64,000 nucleotides of DNA from Bombyx mori (lineage: Eukaryota; Arthropoda; Insecta; Lepidoptera; Bombycidae): the NCBI RefSeq assembly GCF_030269925.1, contig NC_085107.1:5952001-6016000 (forward strand). The letters are read 5' to 3'. The notes beneath the pieces were generated by a model. That model saw nothing but the letters and a program-made list of their open reading frames with translations, was not told the origin of the DNA and did not search any database. Both the position numbers and the translations under genes were made by a program. This document shows, piece after piece, positions 39,401 to 44,939 of this stretch; positions within the stretch are counted from its first letter, which is position 1, and each line of letters begins with the position of its first letter.

Positions 39401-42400
39401 AAAAGTAGGAAAGTTTGTGAAAATCCTTTGCAATAATTACCAACGCTTAAACAGTTAAGCAGACGTTTTTGTGATGACCATTGTGTGAAGCGGTGTCTCC
39501 ACCCCCTAGTTGAGAGCAACGTGTGACTTTCGACCTGTCTTCAGTTATATATATATTTTTTTTTTATTGCTTATATGGGTGGACGAGCTCACAGCCCACC
39601 TGATGTTAAGTGGTTACTGGAGCCCATAGACATCTACAACGTAAATGCGCCACCCACCTTGAGATATAAGTTCTAAGGTCTCAGTATAGTTACAACGGCT
39701 ACCCCACCCTTCAAACCGAAACGCATTACTGCTTCACGGCAGAAATAGGCAAGGCGGTGGTACCTACCCCTCCAGACTCACAAGAGGTCCTACCACCAGT
39801 AAAAAGTCGATTAAAGTCTCTATTGCATTAGAATAATTATAATTTATGTATGCTGGCCATTAATACTAAAATCAAATGAATTTTAATAAATAAATATGGA
39901 AATCCATTATCAATTTCAGTCATTTGCTTACTGAGAAGTGTTTTGTTCTCACTATATTTGTATCTTTTTCATCAATACGGACAGGATAAGAATACAATTA
40001 ATCATGGCATATGAGTTGTAACGCGGTAGCAATGCTGCACAAACGGCTTACAACATTAATGACGAGAACGGAGAGAATTACAAACGAACGCACGACTCGT
40101 TCTAGCTATGAACTGCTTCTGACTTAAAGATTTAAAAAATGAATCTCATTATCGCTCGAAGACCTAACAACGACAAGTTAAAAGCAATTGTGAAAGCTAA
40201 CGATACTCAATCTACCGCGGAGTTAACAGCGTTAGCGCTTAAACAATATTGGACCATTTGCGAGTCACATTGGCGAGGTGAAAAACTTGATAACCCACTT
40301 ATCAAGTTTTTCACAAGCTGCACGATTTGAGCGATATCCGGCGCAACGAACACGTCAATAGGTAAAGATTAATAAGTAAAAATTTCTATTCTTACAGTTA
40401 TGATCGCGATCAACCTTTTACGTTCCAAATTGGCGTTGGGCAAGTGATCAAGGGATGGGACCAGGGCTTGCTTGACATGTGCGTTGGTGAGTACATTTTA
40501 TGTATTTCTCAGAAAACTTAATTTAGAGTTAAATATGTCAAAAGTGAGGCCGACCCCCGAATCGACACCACTGACCTAAGTCGTCATTGTCGGACGACAT
40601 TGGACAGTTGTCGCACATTGGTGATACGACCTTCAGCCTATTGAACCTCATTCAAAGTGTCTTTCCATAGAACATTTTTGCCACGTGACATTTGCCTATG
40701 TAATAAACTTTCCTTTGCAATGTTTCTCGAACGCTGTGACATTATTATGCATAATCCAACAATTGCACAATATGCATAATGCCAACATCATCAGTATTTT
40801 GTACATCACAAATTAATTTTGATTGCAAATCGTTATTATTGTTATTATTGACCTTTGCTATTATGACGATCGGCCCATATTATTAGCATTGCCTAAGTTT
40901 TAATTAAAAAATCATGCACATGAAACTGAGATTCGCGTTTCATTAAATCGTCAAATAGTCCATACCCTATTTCATTGTAAATATTTAAAATTTCAGGTGA
41001 GAAACGTAAACTGACTATTCCCGCATCCTTGGGCTACGGAGAGCGCGGAGCCGGCAACGTGATTCCTCCCCACGCTACATTGCATTTCGAAGTGGAGTTG
41101 ATCAACATCGGTGACTCTCCACCGGCCACAAACGTGTTCAAGGAAATCGACGCCGATAAGGACAACATGCTCTCCCGCGAAGAAGTGAGTATCGAGTTAG
41201 CGTTCCAAGCGATGGATACCGACCGCGATGGAGAGCTATCACGAGAGGAGGTCAGTCACTCTGTTGGTGGTGGGCCCGACCTACTAACAATAATGCCTGA
41301 CATGCTCGACGGGTTCTTGTTGATGTACTCTATGTCGTCAGTCTGTAAAAATATAATTTTCAAAGCAAACAGCTCAATTGTGAGTCCGCGCGGGTAGATA
41401 CCACCACCCTCCTTATTTCTGCCGTGAAGCAGTAATGCGTTTCGGTTGGAAGGGTTGGGCAGCTGTTGTAACTATACTGAGACCTTAGAACTCATATCTC
41501 AAGGTGGGTGGCGGCATTTACGTCGTAGATGTCTATGGGCTCCGGTAACCACTTAACAGCAGGTGAGCCGTTAGCTCGTCCACAAATCGAAGCAATAAAA
41601 AAATTGATTATTATTTGACTATGACCACGTTTCTTTTTATGGTCTACATAGTTTAATGAATAGGCCTTCGTATAATAATATGCTTGAACCTTGCTAGAAG
41701 TTATGTGTGATTATTTGTTATAAACATGTTATACCTATTATATAGAAAAGCTGCATTTCTCGTCTCGACTCTTACATAATTCTTACTTTCAATTGTATTT
41801 AATAAATGCACGTACCTACGTTCAATTGTGATTAACTAGACCAGCATAATGAAGTTACTTCCTATATTAATAATTATTGTATTATTATTATAATACTTAC
41901 TATTGAATAAAGCGAGATTTATGTTATAAATCGAATTCCATATTGAGGTAAATTTTTATTTAAATTTTAATGATCTTATCTTCGATCGTATCGTATCTTC
42001 AATAGAATAATTGTACAAAGAAATCTATAATGTGGTCAGATAATAACATGTAATCTGAAGTAAACATATCATGCATTCCGTACCTTTAAAGTTGAACAAA
42101 TTGATATTGGTTTAATGAAACAACATATTATATAACTCCTGTAATCAAATCAGGATTATTATTGCATATTGTAAATATAGTTTAAAAACTTCCCAAAAAG
42201 TTATTAATGTAGCTTATTAATTTCACTAGATTTTATTAAAATAGTTTAAAAACGAAATATAATTTATTTCGAAGCTATATGCAAGGCAGCAACAGAGCTG
42301 TTAACCACTCTAATAAATTTGCAGGTGAGCGACTATTTGAAGAAGCAGATGGTTCCCGCCGACGGTGGTGAAGTAAGCGAAGACATCAAGCAAATGTTGG

Positions 42401-42507
42401 AAAGTCACGATAAACTTGTTGAGGAAATCTTCCAGCACGAAGATAAAGACAAAAACGGCTTCATCAGCCATGAGGAATTCTCTGGACCTAAGCACGACGA
42501 ACTTTAA
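3362..42507 (+). CDS. Fkbp14: FK506-binding protein 14-like ER peptidyl-prolyl isomerase with EF-hands (spliced gene)
   Basis: Coding exons are 3362-3552, 40398-40486, 40997-41184 (or to 41250) and 42325-42507. The joined protein is 216 or 238 residues. Residues 1-19 are a signal peptide ([19 protein letters not shown]). Residues about 35-133 form an FKBP PPIase domain that keeps the usual pocket positions: Y51, F61-D62, V80-I81, W84, Y107 and F124. EF-hand loops follow, [12 protein letters not shown] at 145-156 and [12 protein letters not shown] near the C-terminus, and the protein ends HDEL, the ER-retrieval signal. In this family the product isomerises X-Pro bonds in secretory proteins such as collagens in the ER lumen. 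Exon phases agree at every junction (2, 1, 0), with consensus GT/AG. The C-terminal third is very like insect Fkbp14. Exon 3 has two donors; see the separate entry. Confidence 0.93.
5100..5510 (+). mobile_element. Internally deleted mariner-like transposon
   Basis: The element is 411 bp, flanked by TA on both sides (5098-5099 and 5511-5512). The ends are imperfect inverted repeats: GGGGAAAAAGTCTTTTCGTA on the left against GGAAAAGTTTCTTCGCATTT read from the right. Just inside the left end, from 5279, are the first codons of a transposase-like frame ([19 protein letters not shown]) interrupted by stops. The bulk of the ORF is missing and the sequence passes directly to 3' flank. That points to a non-autonomous mariner deletion derivative, probably of the mori-type subfamily, which is recognised from memory. 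Confidence 0.7.
5355..5380. repeat. 26-bp perfect palindrome inside the mariner relic
   Basis: The two 13-nt arms (TATAGCAATGGGA and TCCCATTGCTATA) are perfect reverse complements with no spacer, centred on GGGATCCC. It sits where the deleted mariner interior would be, possibly at the deletion junction. Confidence 0.85.
8217..8480 (-). repeat. Old diverged Bm1 SINE
   Basis: Scattered matches to the reverse complement of the Bm1 tail: GCTTAGACAGGTGAACGAGC, GGAGCCCATAGACATC and GCCCGTGTAGGCTC. It is heavily mutated, so an old insertion. Confidence 0.65.
8481..8670 (+). mobile_element. LINE 3'-UTR fragment
   Basis: Diverged copy, in + orientation, of the 3' end of the complete LINE at 27405-32712. 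Shared landmarks are AACCCATAGATACA, GCCGGATCTTCTCAGTG, CTGAGCTCACCTACC and AATAGCCCTTTAGGCT, followed by an A-rich end. It is a 5'-truncated retrotransposon copy. Confidence 0.65.
8852..9101 (+). mobile_element. Short non-autonomous Helitron
   Basis: The element begins TCTATACTAATATATAAA and ends CGGACGGGTACAGCTAG. These are the TC...CTAG termini of lepidopteran Helitrons. It lies between an A (8851) and a T (9102), as expected for Helitron insertion, with no target duplication. A weak CCC/GGG stem precedes the CTAG. It is 250 bp, has no coding capacity, and would be mobilised in trans. Confidence 0.7.
9861..10107 (-). pseudogene. Non-LTR retrotransposon C-terminal fragment (MWHVD...IVRRFL type)
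   Basis: The - strand frame from 10107 to the stop at 9861 encodes the C-terminal signature common in insect LINE polyproteins: [39 protein letters not shown]-like and ARIVRRFL. It is a 5'-truncated relic, about 80 codons, with no RT catalytic core. It was recognised from memory of similar LINE tails, and the exact clade was not settled. Confidence 0.65.
10710..11014. mobile_element. MITE with 15-bp perfect terminal inverted repeats
   Basis: GGAACGAAGTTCCTT (10710-10724) is the exact reverse complement of AAGGAACTTCGTTCC (11000-11014). The arm is itself partly palindromic (GGAAC-GAA-GTTCC). The 305-bp interior has no ORF. No clear target duplication is visible, so the superfamily is open. 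Confidence 0.65.
11698..11966 (-). repeat. Bm1 SINE, 5'-truncated, - orientation
   Basis: A run of T at 11701-11721 (the poly(A) tail read backwards) precedes the shared Bm1 tail: GACGAGCTCGCAGCCCACC, AGCCCATAGACATC, CCGAAACGCATTACTGC and AAGAGGTCCTACCACCAGT. The tRNA-like head is missing. Confidence 0.9.
13172..13618 (+). repeat. Bm1 SINE, full length
   Basis: The tRNA-related head carries pol III boxes: an A-box-like TGGCCCAAAGG and a B-box-like GGTGTTCGAATCC at 13232-13244. The body follows (AACATCGTGTAA, AATTACTGGTG, GCCGTGAAGCAGTAATGCG, GGGCTGTGAACACGTCC) and an A-rich tail ends near 13618. AAAAAATCG occurs on both sides and may be the target-site duplication. It inserted in the large Fkbp14 intron. 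Confidence 0.92.
14162..14500 (+). pseudogene. LINE reverse-transcriptase C-terminal fragment
   Basis: The + frame starting near 14162 reads [14 protein letters not shown], then [39 protein letters not shown] and REEWRRLV, ending at a TGA. This is the tail of RTE/craniofacial-type LINE ORFs common in moths (FGH..R....LE.....G...G.R..GR...RW.D). The fragment is open but lacks the RT core, so it is a 5'-truncated copy. Confidence 0.75.
16388..16449. repeat. Long hairpin (24-nt arms, 14-nt loop)
   Basis: Left arm 16388-16411 and right arm 16426-16449 are reverse complements except at one position, which would be a G:U pair in RNA. Arm core AATAAAGAAAATGCTTTTAA. It is in the Fkbp14 intron with no ORF nearby. 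It could be a MITE remnant, a small-RNA hairpin or simple AT-rich fold-back. Confidence 0.8.
16850..17133 (-). mobile_element. LINE 3'-end fragment, - orientation
   Basis: T-rich start, then the complement of the full LINE's 3' UTR and last codons: CTATGCTGATAGCCTTGAG, GCTTCGCAGAATCTACCACC, CCACTGAGAAGATCCGGCG and GACGAGGACGGTGACCGG. It breaks off at about 17133. It is closely related to the intact copy and 5' truncated. Confidence 0.85.
18350..18563 (-). repeat. Bm1 SINE, 5'-truncated, - orientation
   Basis: Poly(T) followed by GCTTAGATGGGTGGACGAGC, AGACATCTACAACGTAAATG and CAAACCGAAACACATTA. It ends in the body, without the tRNA head. Confidence 0.88.
19241..19376 (+). mobile_element. LINE-like 3' tail fragment
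   Basis: Contains GAAAATCGTTGGAGCCGTTT, CCGAGATTCAGATTATA and ACAAGAATTGCTCGTTTAAA, a 3'-end pattern seen in many moth RTE-type elements. It was recognised from memory only, and boundaries are approximate. Confidence 0.45.
20040..20400. other. GC-elevated island inside the Fkbp14 intron
   Basis: About 360 bp clearly richer in G+C than its surroundings, open on both strands (minus frame 20018-20413, plus frame 20175-20432). Neither translation resembles a known family, and there is no consensus splice context that would join it to Fkbp14. It could be a conserved regulatory block or unrecognised transposon DNA. Confidence 0.35.
20464..20731 (+). repeat. Bm1 SINE, 5'-truncated
   Basis: Starts in the body at AATTATAATTTGCGTAATTA, continues through GCCGTGAAACAGTAATGCG and GAGACCTTAGAACTTATATC, and ends AAGCAATAAAAAAAA. 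Confidence 0.9.
23618..23641. repeat. (GA)n microsatellite
   Basis: A short GA-repeat run with one GG interruption. It immediately precedes a possible LINE tail. Confidence 0.8.
23640..23815 (-). mobile_element. Probable LINE 3'-tail fragment
   Basis: TTTATTGTACACCAAAAAAC, GTACAATTGGCGGTCTTATC and GCGATCTCTTCTAGACGACC resemble the reversed 3' end of a moth LINE or SINE family. No coding remnant is visible. Recognised from memory only. Confidence 0.4.
24110..24342 (-). repeat. Very degenerate Bm1-like SINE
   Basis: Landmarks occur in the right order but heavily mutated: CCGCCCATATGATGTTAA, GTATAAGTCTCAATATAGT, ATTCGCGGCAAAATAAGCAG and CCGAACTCAC. It is an old copy. Confidence 0.5.
25529..25716 (+). 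pseudogene. LINE RT C-terminal fragment
   Basis: The + frame encodes [20 protein letters not shown], then [17 protein letters not shown] and, after a stop, [10 protein letters not shown]. This is the RWTDD...DR..W...EAY.QQW tail of insect LINE ORFs. A second short relic of the same tail is at about 32905-32990. Confidence 0.6.
26044..26190 (+). mobile_element. LINE-type 3' tail
   Basis: GAGGCGTGTGGAGAGTACTT, GGCAGCGGCTTGGCTTTG, GAAGTCCATGGGCGACGGTA and CATCAGGTGGGCCGTAAGC are followed by poly(A). The same sequence is present in reverse at 46104-46260, so it is a dispersed repeat. Confidence 0.65.
27334..27404 (+). repeat. Bm1 SINE, 5' portion split by the LINE
   Basis: The Bm1 body (CCTGCCTATTTCTGCCGTG, GGGTGGGGCAGCCGATGTA) runs into the 10-bp duplication GATGTAACTG (27395-27404). 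It resumes on the other side of the LINE at 32713. Confidence 0.9.
27631..30513 (-). CDS. LINE ORF2: endonuclease and reverse transcriptase (960 residues)
   Basis: Residues about 10-228 form an apurinic-type endonuclease: YNANG near 17-21, QET at 44-46, GDLN at 143-146 and SDHRPV at 218-223 carry the catalytic positions. The reverse transcriptase spans about 455-780, with YRPISLLS (523-530), [13 protein letters not shown] (594-606), [14 protein letters not shown] (651-664) and the catalytic FADD (682-685). The C-terminal region is basic ([14 protein letters not shown]). It nicks the target and primes reverse transcription there. There is no stop or frameshift. It begins 18 nt after the ORF1 stop, suggesting reinitiation or coupled translation. 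Confidence 0.95.
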   Translation of the reverse strand: MAQKGREKPYSLTLAFYNANGLARQRDQIFEFLRDNLVDILLVQETCLKPSRRDPKVANYVMVRNDRLTASKGGTAIYYRRALHVVPLDTPSLSHIEASVCRISLTGHQPIVIASVYLPPDKPLLSSDIESLFGMGDSVILAGDLNCHHTRWNCHRTNVNGRRLDAFIDDLTFEIVGPPTPTCYPYNIALRPSTIDLALLRNVTLRLRSIEAMSELDSDHRPVVMQLGRPHNPVTVTRTMVDWNKLGTCLADAAPPILPYGPDSNPSPEDTVESINIITDHISSAIIRSSKEVDVEDSFHRIRLSPDLRNLLRVRNAAIRAYDRLPTHSNRIQMRRLQREVHSRLSDARNDNWHSYLEQLAPSHQAYWRLARTLKSETTATMPPLLRPSGQPPAFDDDDKAELLADALQEQCTTSTQHADPEHTELVDREVERRASLPPSDALPPITADEVRDAIHNLQPRKAPGSDGIHNRALKFLPVQLIAMLATILNAAMTHCIFPAVWKEADVIGIHKPGKPRNETSSYRPISLLSTIGKIYERLLRKRLWDFVTANKILIDEQFGFRSKHSCVQQVHRLTEHILIGLNRRKQIPTGALFFDIAKAFDKVWHNGLIYKLYNMGVPDRLVLIIRDFLSNRSFRYRVEGTRSRPRQLTAGVPQGSALSPLLFSLYINDIPRSPETHLALFADDTAIYYSCRKMSLLHRRLQIAVATMGQWFRKWRIDINPTKSAAVLFKRGRPPNITSSIPLRSRRANTSAVSPITLFGQPIPWVSKVKYLGVTLDRGMTFRPHIKTVRDRAAFILGRLYPMLCSRSKLSLRNKVTLYKTCIRPVMTYASVVFAHAARTHLKSLQVIQSRFCRIAVGAPWFLRNVDLHDDLELDSFSKYLQSASLRHFEKAARHENPLIVAAGNYIPDPVDRMVNRRRRPKHVITDPPDPLTVLLGTTSTGHRPRRTRRLRRRARRAN
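30532..32157 (-). CDS. LINE ORF1: Gag-like nucleic-acid-binding protein (541 residues)
   Basis: The N-terminal third is low-complexity (Ala/Ser/Pro-rich). Residues about 200-340 match the PRE_C2HC-type Gag core, with [20 protein letters not shown] as landmark. Three zinc knuckles follow: [14 protein letters not shown] (344-357), [13 protein letters not shown] (363-375) and [16 protein letters not shown] (388-403). The C-terminus is proline-rich. In Jockey-type elements this protein packages the RNA. The first [13 protein letters not shown], is taken as the start. The frame is uninterrupted. Confidence 0.92.
   Translation of the reverse strand: MQNSESVSDSDFVGFLRERYPTIRAEYLAYRASRGNPSPPASVAAYFNRASEARRAPPAAALISSARSDDATHEAPSATPTPAPASITSSLVSSVATSVVSSSGSDTESEMDFESASSPQPGTSDGFQTVTRGKKRTRAVESRNSTTKQTKSASASRPKVVVTPESDSARRVTPPPRPKPAPAPKVAAPPPLILQEKTAWNRVSQALQANKINYTHARNVAHGIQIKVATPGDHRALSAYLRKENIGFHTYALQEDRELRVVIRGVPKELEIDYIKEDLTAQALPIVSVHRMHSGRGKQPYNMILVALEPTPEAKKKIACLTTICGLSGISIEAPHKRGTPGQCYRCQLYGHSARNCHARPRCVKCLGDHATLDCVRDRETATEPPSCVLCLKQGHPANYRGCPRAPRKRLTHPAPRTVGPKTSAPSVPKPAFVPAAVPTVSAWKKPLPYTKAGTETAPPPPLVTRPAPQPLLAPRPAPAFRPPQPSAVNDFALVRDFVTAVNFDRLRSFADAIRRSVTPEQRLAAAFDHMDVYESVSRTL
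32530..32700 (-). repeat. Duplicated unit in the LINE 5' UTR
   Basis: Two related blocks about 105 bp apart share GAGACGCA, TCGCAAGCG, CACGGATCGG-like and CACGTCCGC (copies at about 32538-32580 and 32643-32690). Tandem 5' units of this kind can carry the internal promoter of non-LTR elements. The promoter role is inferred. Confidence 0.6.
32713..32856 (+). repeat. Bm1 SINE, 3' portion split by the LINE
   Basis: Starts with the second target-duplication copy GATGTAACTG and continues GAGACCTTAGAACTTATATC, GTTGTAGATGTCTATGGGC and TGAGCTCGTCCACCCATC, ending AGCAATAAATAAAAAAA. It completes the copy interrupted at 27404. Confidence 0.92.
32905..32990 (+). pseudogene. Short LINE ORF tail
   Basis: Resembles the last codons of a LINE ORF (GLGEVYVQQ, a stop, then RLWADKK). 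It is related to the tail at 25529-25716 and heavily decayed. Confidence 0.4.
33327..33460 (-). repeat. Degenerate Bm1-like fragment, - orientation
   Basis: GAGCTCACGGACAACCTGCT, TTAAGTGGTTACTACAGCC and CCGCCATCCACTTGA match the reversed Bm1 tail with many changes. Confidence 0.5.
33466..33742 (+). repeat. Diverged Bm1-like SINE with tRNA head
   Basis: GTCGACGTGGCCTAAAAGCA with the B-box-like GGTGTTCGAATCCCGC, then AATGAAATACGTACATGAC, GACATCGTGTAA and AATTACTGATGG. It is more diverged than the other head-bearing copies and abuts an opposite-facing fragment at 33327-33460. Confidence 0.75.
33749..33907 (-). mobile_element. LINE 3'-UTR fragment, - orientation
   Basis: TTTTTTCCCCTACTTATTCT, GGTAGGTAAGCTCACCGGC and GCAGTGCTTCGCAGAATCTA match the complement of the complete LINE's 3' UTR. 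It is old and short. Confidence 0.6.
36846..36957 (+). mobile_element. LINE 3'-UTR fragment
   Basis: GTCTCCCAGACTGAACCCCG, TGAGCACGCCTACACG and a terminal A-run resemble the + orientation tail of the same LINE family as at 8481-8670. Confidence 0.5.
37800..37882 (-). repeat. Degenerate Bm1-like fragment
   Basis: TTCAAACCGGATCATATAAC, GTTGTATCTACCCGCATAGG and CTCACAATACATCCTAC keep the order of the reversed Bm1 body with heavy divergence. Confidence 0.4.
38738..38946 (+). mobile_element. RTE-type LINE tail or related moth repeat
   Basis: GCGACCCGCCCTCGCTTCGC, CTTCCTCTTCAATCACTCTA, AAATCCGTTGAGTAGTTTTA and GGGACAGAGAAAGCGATTTT form a 3'-tail sequence widespread in moth genomes. Recognised from memory; no coding part. 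Confidence 0.6.
39555..39801 (-). repeat. Bm1 SINE, 5'-truncated, - orientation
   Basis: Poly(T), then GCTTATATGGGTGGACGAGC through CACAAGAGGTCCTACCACCA. It is close to consensus and lies 600 bp before Fkbp14 exon 2. Confidence 0.9.
40398..40486 (+). CDS. Fkbp14: Fkbp14 coding exon 2 (PPIase core)
   Basis: Acceptor CTTACAG and donor GTGAGT bracket 89 nt encoding [25 protein letters not shown] and DMCV. Joining to exon 1 restores a Ser codon and the FKBP motif [12 protein letters not shown]. It contains the VIKGW active-site segment. Confidence 0.93.
40997..41250 (+). CDS. Fkbp14: Fkbp14 coding exon 3 with two in-frame donors
   Basis: From acceptor TTTCAG at 40991-40996 the exon encodes [18 protein letters not shown], the end of the PPIase domain and an EF-hand loop [19 protein letters not shown] donor at 41185 gives the form expected from other insects. 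A second donor, GTCAGT at 41251, adds exactly 66 nt (22 residues) with another loop, [12 protein letters not shown]. Both donors leave phase 0, and exon 4 starts VSDYLKK either way. The two 22-residue units are similar and have the same SREE|VS ending, which suggests a local duplication. The read-through frame stops at 41397. Confidence 0.88.
41381..41604 (+). repeat. Bm1 SINE, 5'-truncated, in Fkbp14 intron 3
   Basis: TGAGTCCGCGCGGGTAGATA, GCCGTGAAGCAGTAATGCG, GTAGATGTCTATGGGCTCC and AAGCAATAAAAAAA. It begins only 130 bp after the distal exon-3 donor. Confidence 0.9.
41605..42324 (+). other. Rest of Fkbp14 intron 3
   Basis: AT-rich sequence with no recognisable element, ending at the TTTGCAG acceptor at 42318-42324. 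Confidence 0.6.
42325..42507 (+). CDS. Fkbp14: Fkbp14 coding exon 4 (EF-hand and HDEL)
   Basis: After TTTGCAG the frame encodes [10 protein letters not shown], a linker, [19 protein letters not shown] (canonical loop [12 protein letters not shown]) and the C-terminal HDEL before TAA. HDEL implies KDEL-receptor retrieval to the ER. Confidence 0.95.
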   Translation: MSDYLKKQMVPADGGEVSEDIKQMLESHDKLVEEIFQHEDKDKNGFISHEEFSGPKHDEL

Positions 42508-43373
42508 ATGAGTCTCCGAAGCCTTAGGCATTATTAGGAGCCAACATTTTACACAAAATCTGTAGCACTTCACATAAAAAAAATTCACGACTTCTTTGAT
42601 TATTAATTATTATCATCTGTTTCATGCTCAATCTTTCATCTATAAACAGAATTAAACCACATCATTAGTCAGTAATTATAAACTGGAGACTTCAAGTTTT
42701 TCTTTACAATTTCTAATTATAATTAGGATTGCTAAATTCAATCAAATTACTACAGACCTCGTCTCCAGTTTCCAATCTCCAATCCTTGAATCTAATATAC
42801 TTTTTTTCTATTTGTATGAGTCTTAACAGAGTTATGTTGTCTTTTGTACTTAGTTTATTTACTTAAGTTGTTGGTGGAATGTAGTTTTGTTATACTTTAG
42901 CTTAATGTATATTGTAATGTCGTATGTAATATACATATGTACATACATAGCATATAATATTTAATTTTAACGGTAGTTGATGACGTCTACATTAGAAACT
43001 GAAATTATTTACATGGTTATGGCACGGTGGCCGTATCATGTCAAAGGTGTCAGAATAGCTCAAACACAAAGTTTTTCATATGGCTCTGTAACCGAAGCAT
43101 TGATTGCTTTATTTATAATACTTAACTGCTATGGGCATCTGAGGAACATTGGAATTAAGAGATTCGTTTACTTTACACCATAATAGTCCATTTGTAATGT
43201 TCGATAATTTTGTATAGAACAAGAAACAAATTGTTATTTTCCTTTATTTATCACAAAATCTGTGGTTTCTTTAAAAAATGTTATTCTTTTAACATCTTTG
43301 GCCGTATAGCAGTTTTGTAATGGAAATTATGCATATCGTCTAGTAGGTAGGCGACGTCTATTCCGCTATGTAC

Positions 43374-43379
43374 AATAAA
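43374..43379 (+). terminator. Candidate Fkbp14 polyadenylation signal
   Basis: AATAAA is followed by a T-rich stretch. The implied 3' UTR is about 890 nt from 42508. The 42977-43183 ORF lies within it and looks like chance. Confidence 0.55.
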
Positions 43380-43589
43380 ACCTATTTGTAACAGGAACTG
43401 TTTTATTTTACTTATAATTTAATACCGCTTGCACAATACCGACACTGCAAGAACTATTTAATTCAAACTATTTAGCCAATGTTACTACTTATTTACTTTT
43501 GTATAAATAGTAGAAAAAACTAAAATATACCTAGAACGTTTTATAACGGAGCTAAAAATCATAAAACTTCTTTGTTCAAATTTTGTAGT

Positions 43590-43730
43590 TATCGAATAAA
43601 CAGCTTTTGCTGCGGTATACGCTTTCCGGTTTGAATGATAGACAGCCGTTATACAAACAATTGAGAATTTGACCTCATATCTTGAGTTGGGCGATGACAT
43701 TTACATCTTCCGCGTCCAGATCATGGGTAT
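43590..43730 (+). repeat. Very degenerate Bm1-like fragment
   Basis: TTTCCGGTTTGAATGATAG, CAGCCGTTATACAAACAA and CTCATATCTTGAGTTGGGCG keep Bm1 order. Confidence 0.4.
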
Positions 43731-44608
43731 TATCCTATAGTCACACGAGCACTGAGTCGCGCTTAGTCCATTGGCGGAGCTGTCAGAGCCAATCAAAATA
43801 AGTGGCGAGTACATCCAGTTTCCAGGACGGCATCTCAGTTAAAACACTTACCGCCTCTAATAATACTAAGCCATTAGTGTATCTAGCATGTATTATTTCA
43901 GGTATAAGCTGTCGTAAAATAATTACTTTCGTTTATACAATGACAAACGTAGTAATGAATTATATGTAATTTACAAAAAAAACCTGTTTTTTTTCTGATT
44001 TAACTCTGGTATGATTTTTTTGAAGATGATGACAAACTGGAATCAGCATTAGTAATACTTAGACAACACACTCTCAAAGTGACAACTTAATTAGAACCGT
44101 TGTGATTTGAAAAAATAACAAATGATAAAACGACACTAAAAAGGACTAACTAAAGAAAACCGTAACAAACAAATATCTATAGGAAACACGTGTGAATAGT
44201 ATTAGTGTTTTGTTATATAAATATAAGAAAAGGCGTTTGTAACTCACAGTTATGATACCTACTACTACTACTCCGCTTTCGTATTGGATAGAAACAAAAA
44301 CACCACTTTAGTTCTCAATAATTTTAATAAGATGAGTTGTAGTGCAAGCATTAGTCATTCTGGAAACAACATTGAGGTTTGTATTTCATAGAGGGTAGAG
44401 GCAAGGGGTACCATCTTGTATCGGGGACAAGTTGAAAAAGTGCCCACATGCCTAAACAGCTAATTATTGTTATTGTTAGCACACCACCGAAATAGCGCTA
44501 GTGTAGGAAGTGAAAATTATATGAATACCGCAGTTTTAAGAAGAGTGAAACGTGCTGGTTCGAATTGAAGTGTATTAGATACCTACATCGATACGGGTAC
44601 CTTGGACA
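43731..44608. other. Intergenic, nothing recognised
   Basis: AT-rich spacer between Fkbp14 and the repeat nest. No exon or element is supported. Confidence 0.5.
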
Positions 44609-44933
44609 GCGGAGTGAACCAATCTAACTATCTTAGAACAACTGAAGATCAAAACAAGATTGTCCACACTCTGCGTTCGCCACGCACTCGAGTTTTTCGG
44701 TCATATTGCTCGGAAAAAGCCTATCAGGCTTAGAGAGACTATTCGTGAGAGGAAAGATTGAGGGAAAGGGACCGCGCGGTCACGGCCCGACAAGGTGGTT
44801 CGATCAAATCCACACCACACTAGAAATCCCATTCCACGAAGCCTTTCACCCGGCCAATGATCGGAAACGCTGGAAAAACATAATAAATAAAATTCTGCAC
44901 AAACATGATGGTCACGACCCTCAGCAATGAGGG
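44609..44933 (+). pseudogene. LINE RT C-terminal fragment with frameshift
   Basis: One frame reads TNLTILEQLKIKTRLSTLC then HALEFFGHIARK. After a frame change near 44715 a second frame reads LSGLERLFVRGKIEGKGPRG, PTRWFDQI and DRKRWKNIINKILHKHDGHD, then a stop. The signature is that of the fragment at 14162-14500 but from another subfamily. It is a decayed, truncated copy. Confidence 0.75.
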
Positions 44934-44939
44934 AACGAC

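Larger units (their letters stand above)
3553..40397 (+). other. Fkbp14 intron 1, about 36.8 kb, repeat-filled
   Basis: The intron is bounded by GTAAGT at 3553 and CTTACAG at 40391-40397. It contains the mobile elements listed separately and no further exon of this gene, because exons 1 and 2 join in frame. I see nothing I can name in these stretches: 3553-5097, 5513-8216, 9110-9834, 10110-10705, 11020-11695, 11970-13160 (a possible faint LINE tail near 12540-12640), 13625-14160, 14505-16385, 17135-18350, 18565-19240, 19380-20035, 20735-23635, 24345-25525, 25720-26040, 26190-27330, 33910-36845, 36960-37800, 37885-38735, 38950-39550 and 39805-40397. They are AT-rich with scattered short ORFs that have no family resemblance. 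Confidence 0.85.

Noticed and set aside
40139..40330. 63-codon ORF before Fkbp14 exon 2
   Set aside because: It ends with a local inverted repeat (AACTTGATAA/TTATCAAGTT) and has no splice link or motif. It is not needed for the Fkbp14 frame.
42977..43183. 68-codon ORF after Fkbp14
   Set aside because: It lies in the Fkbp14 3' UTR with no recognisable feature.
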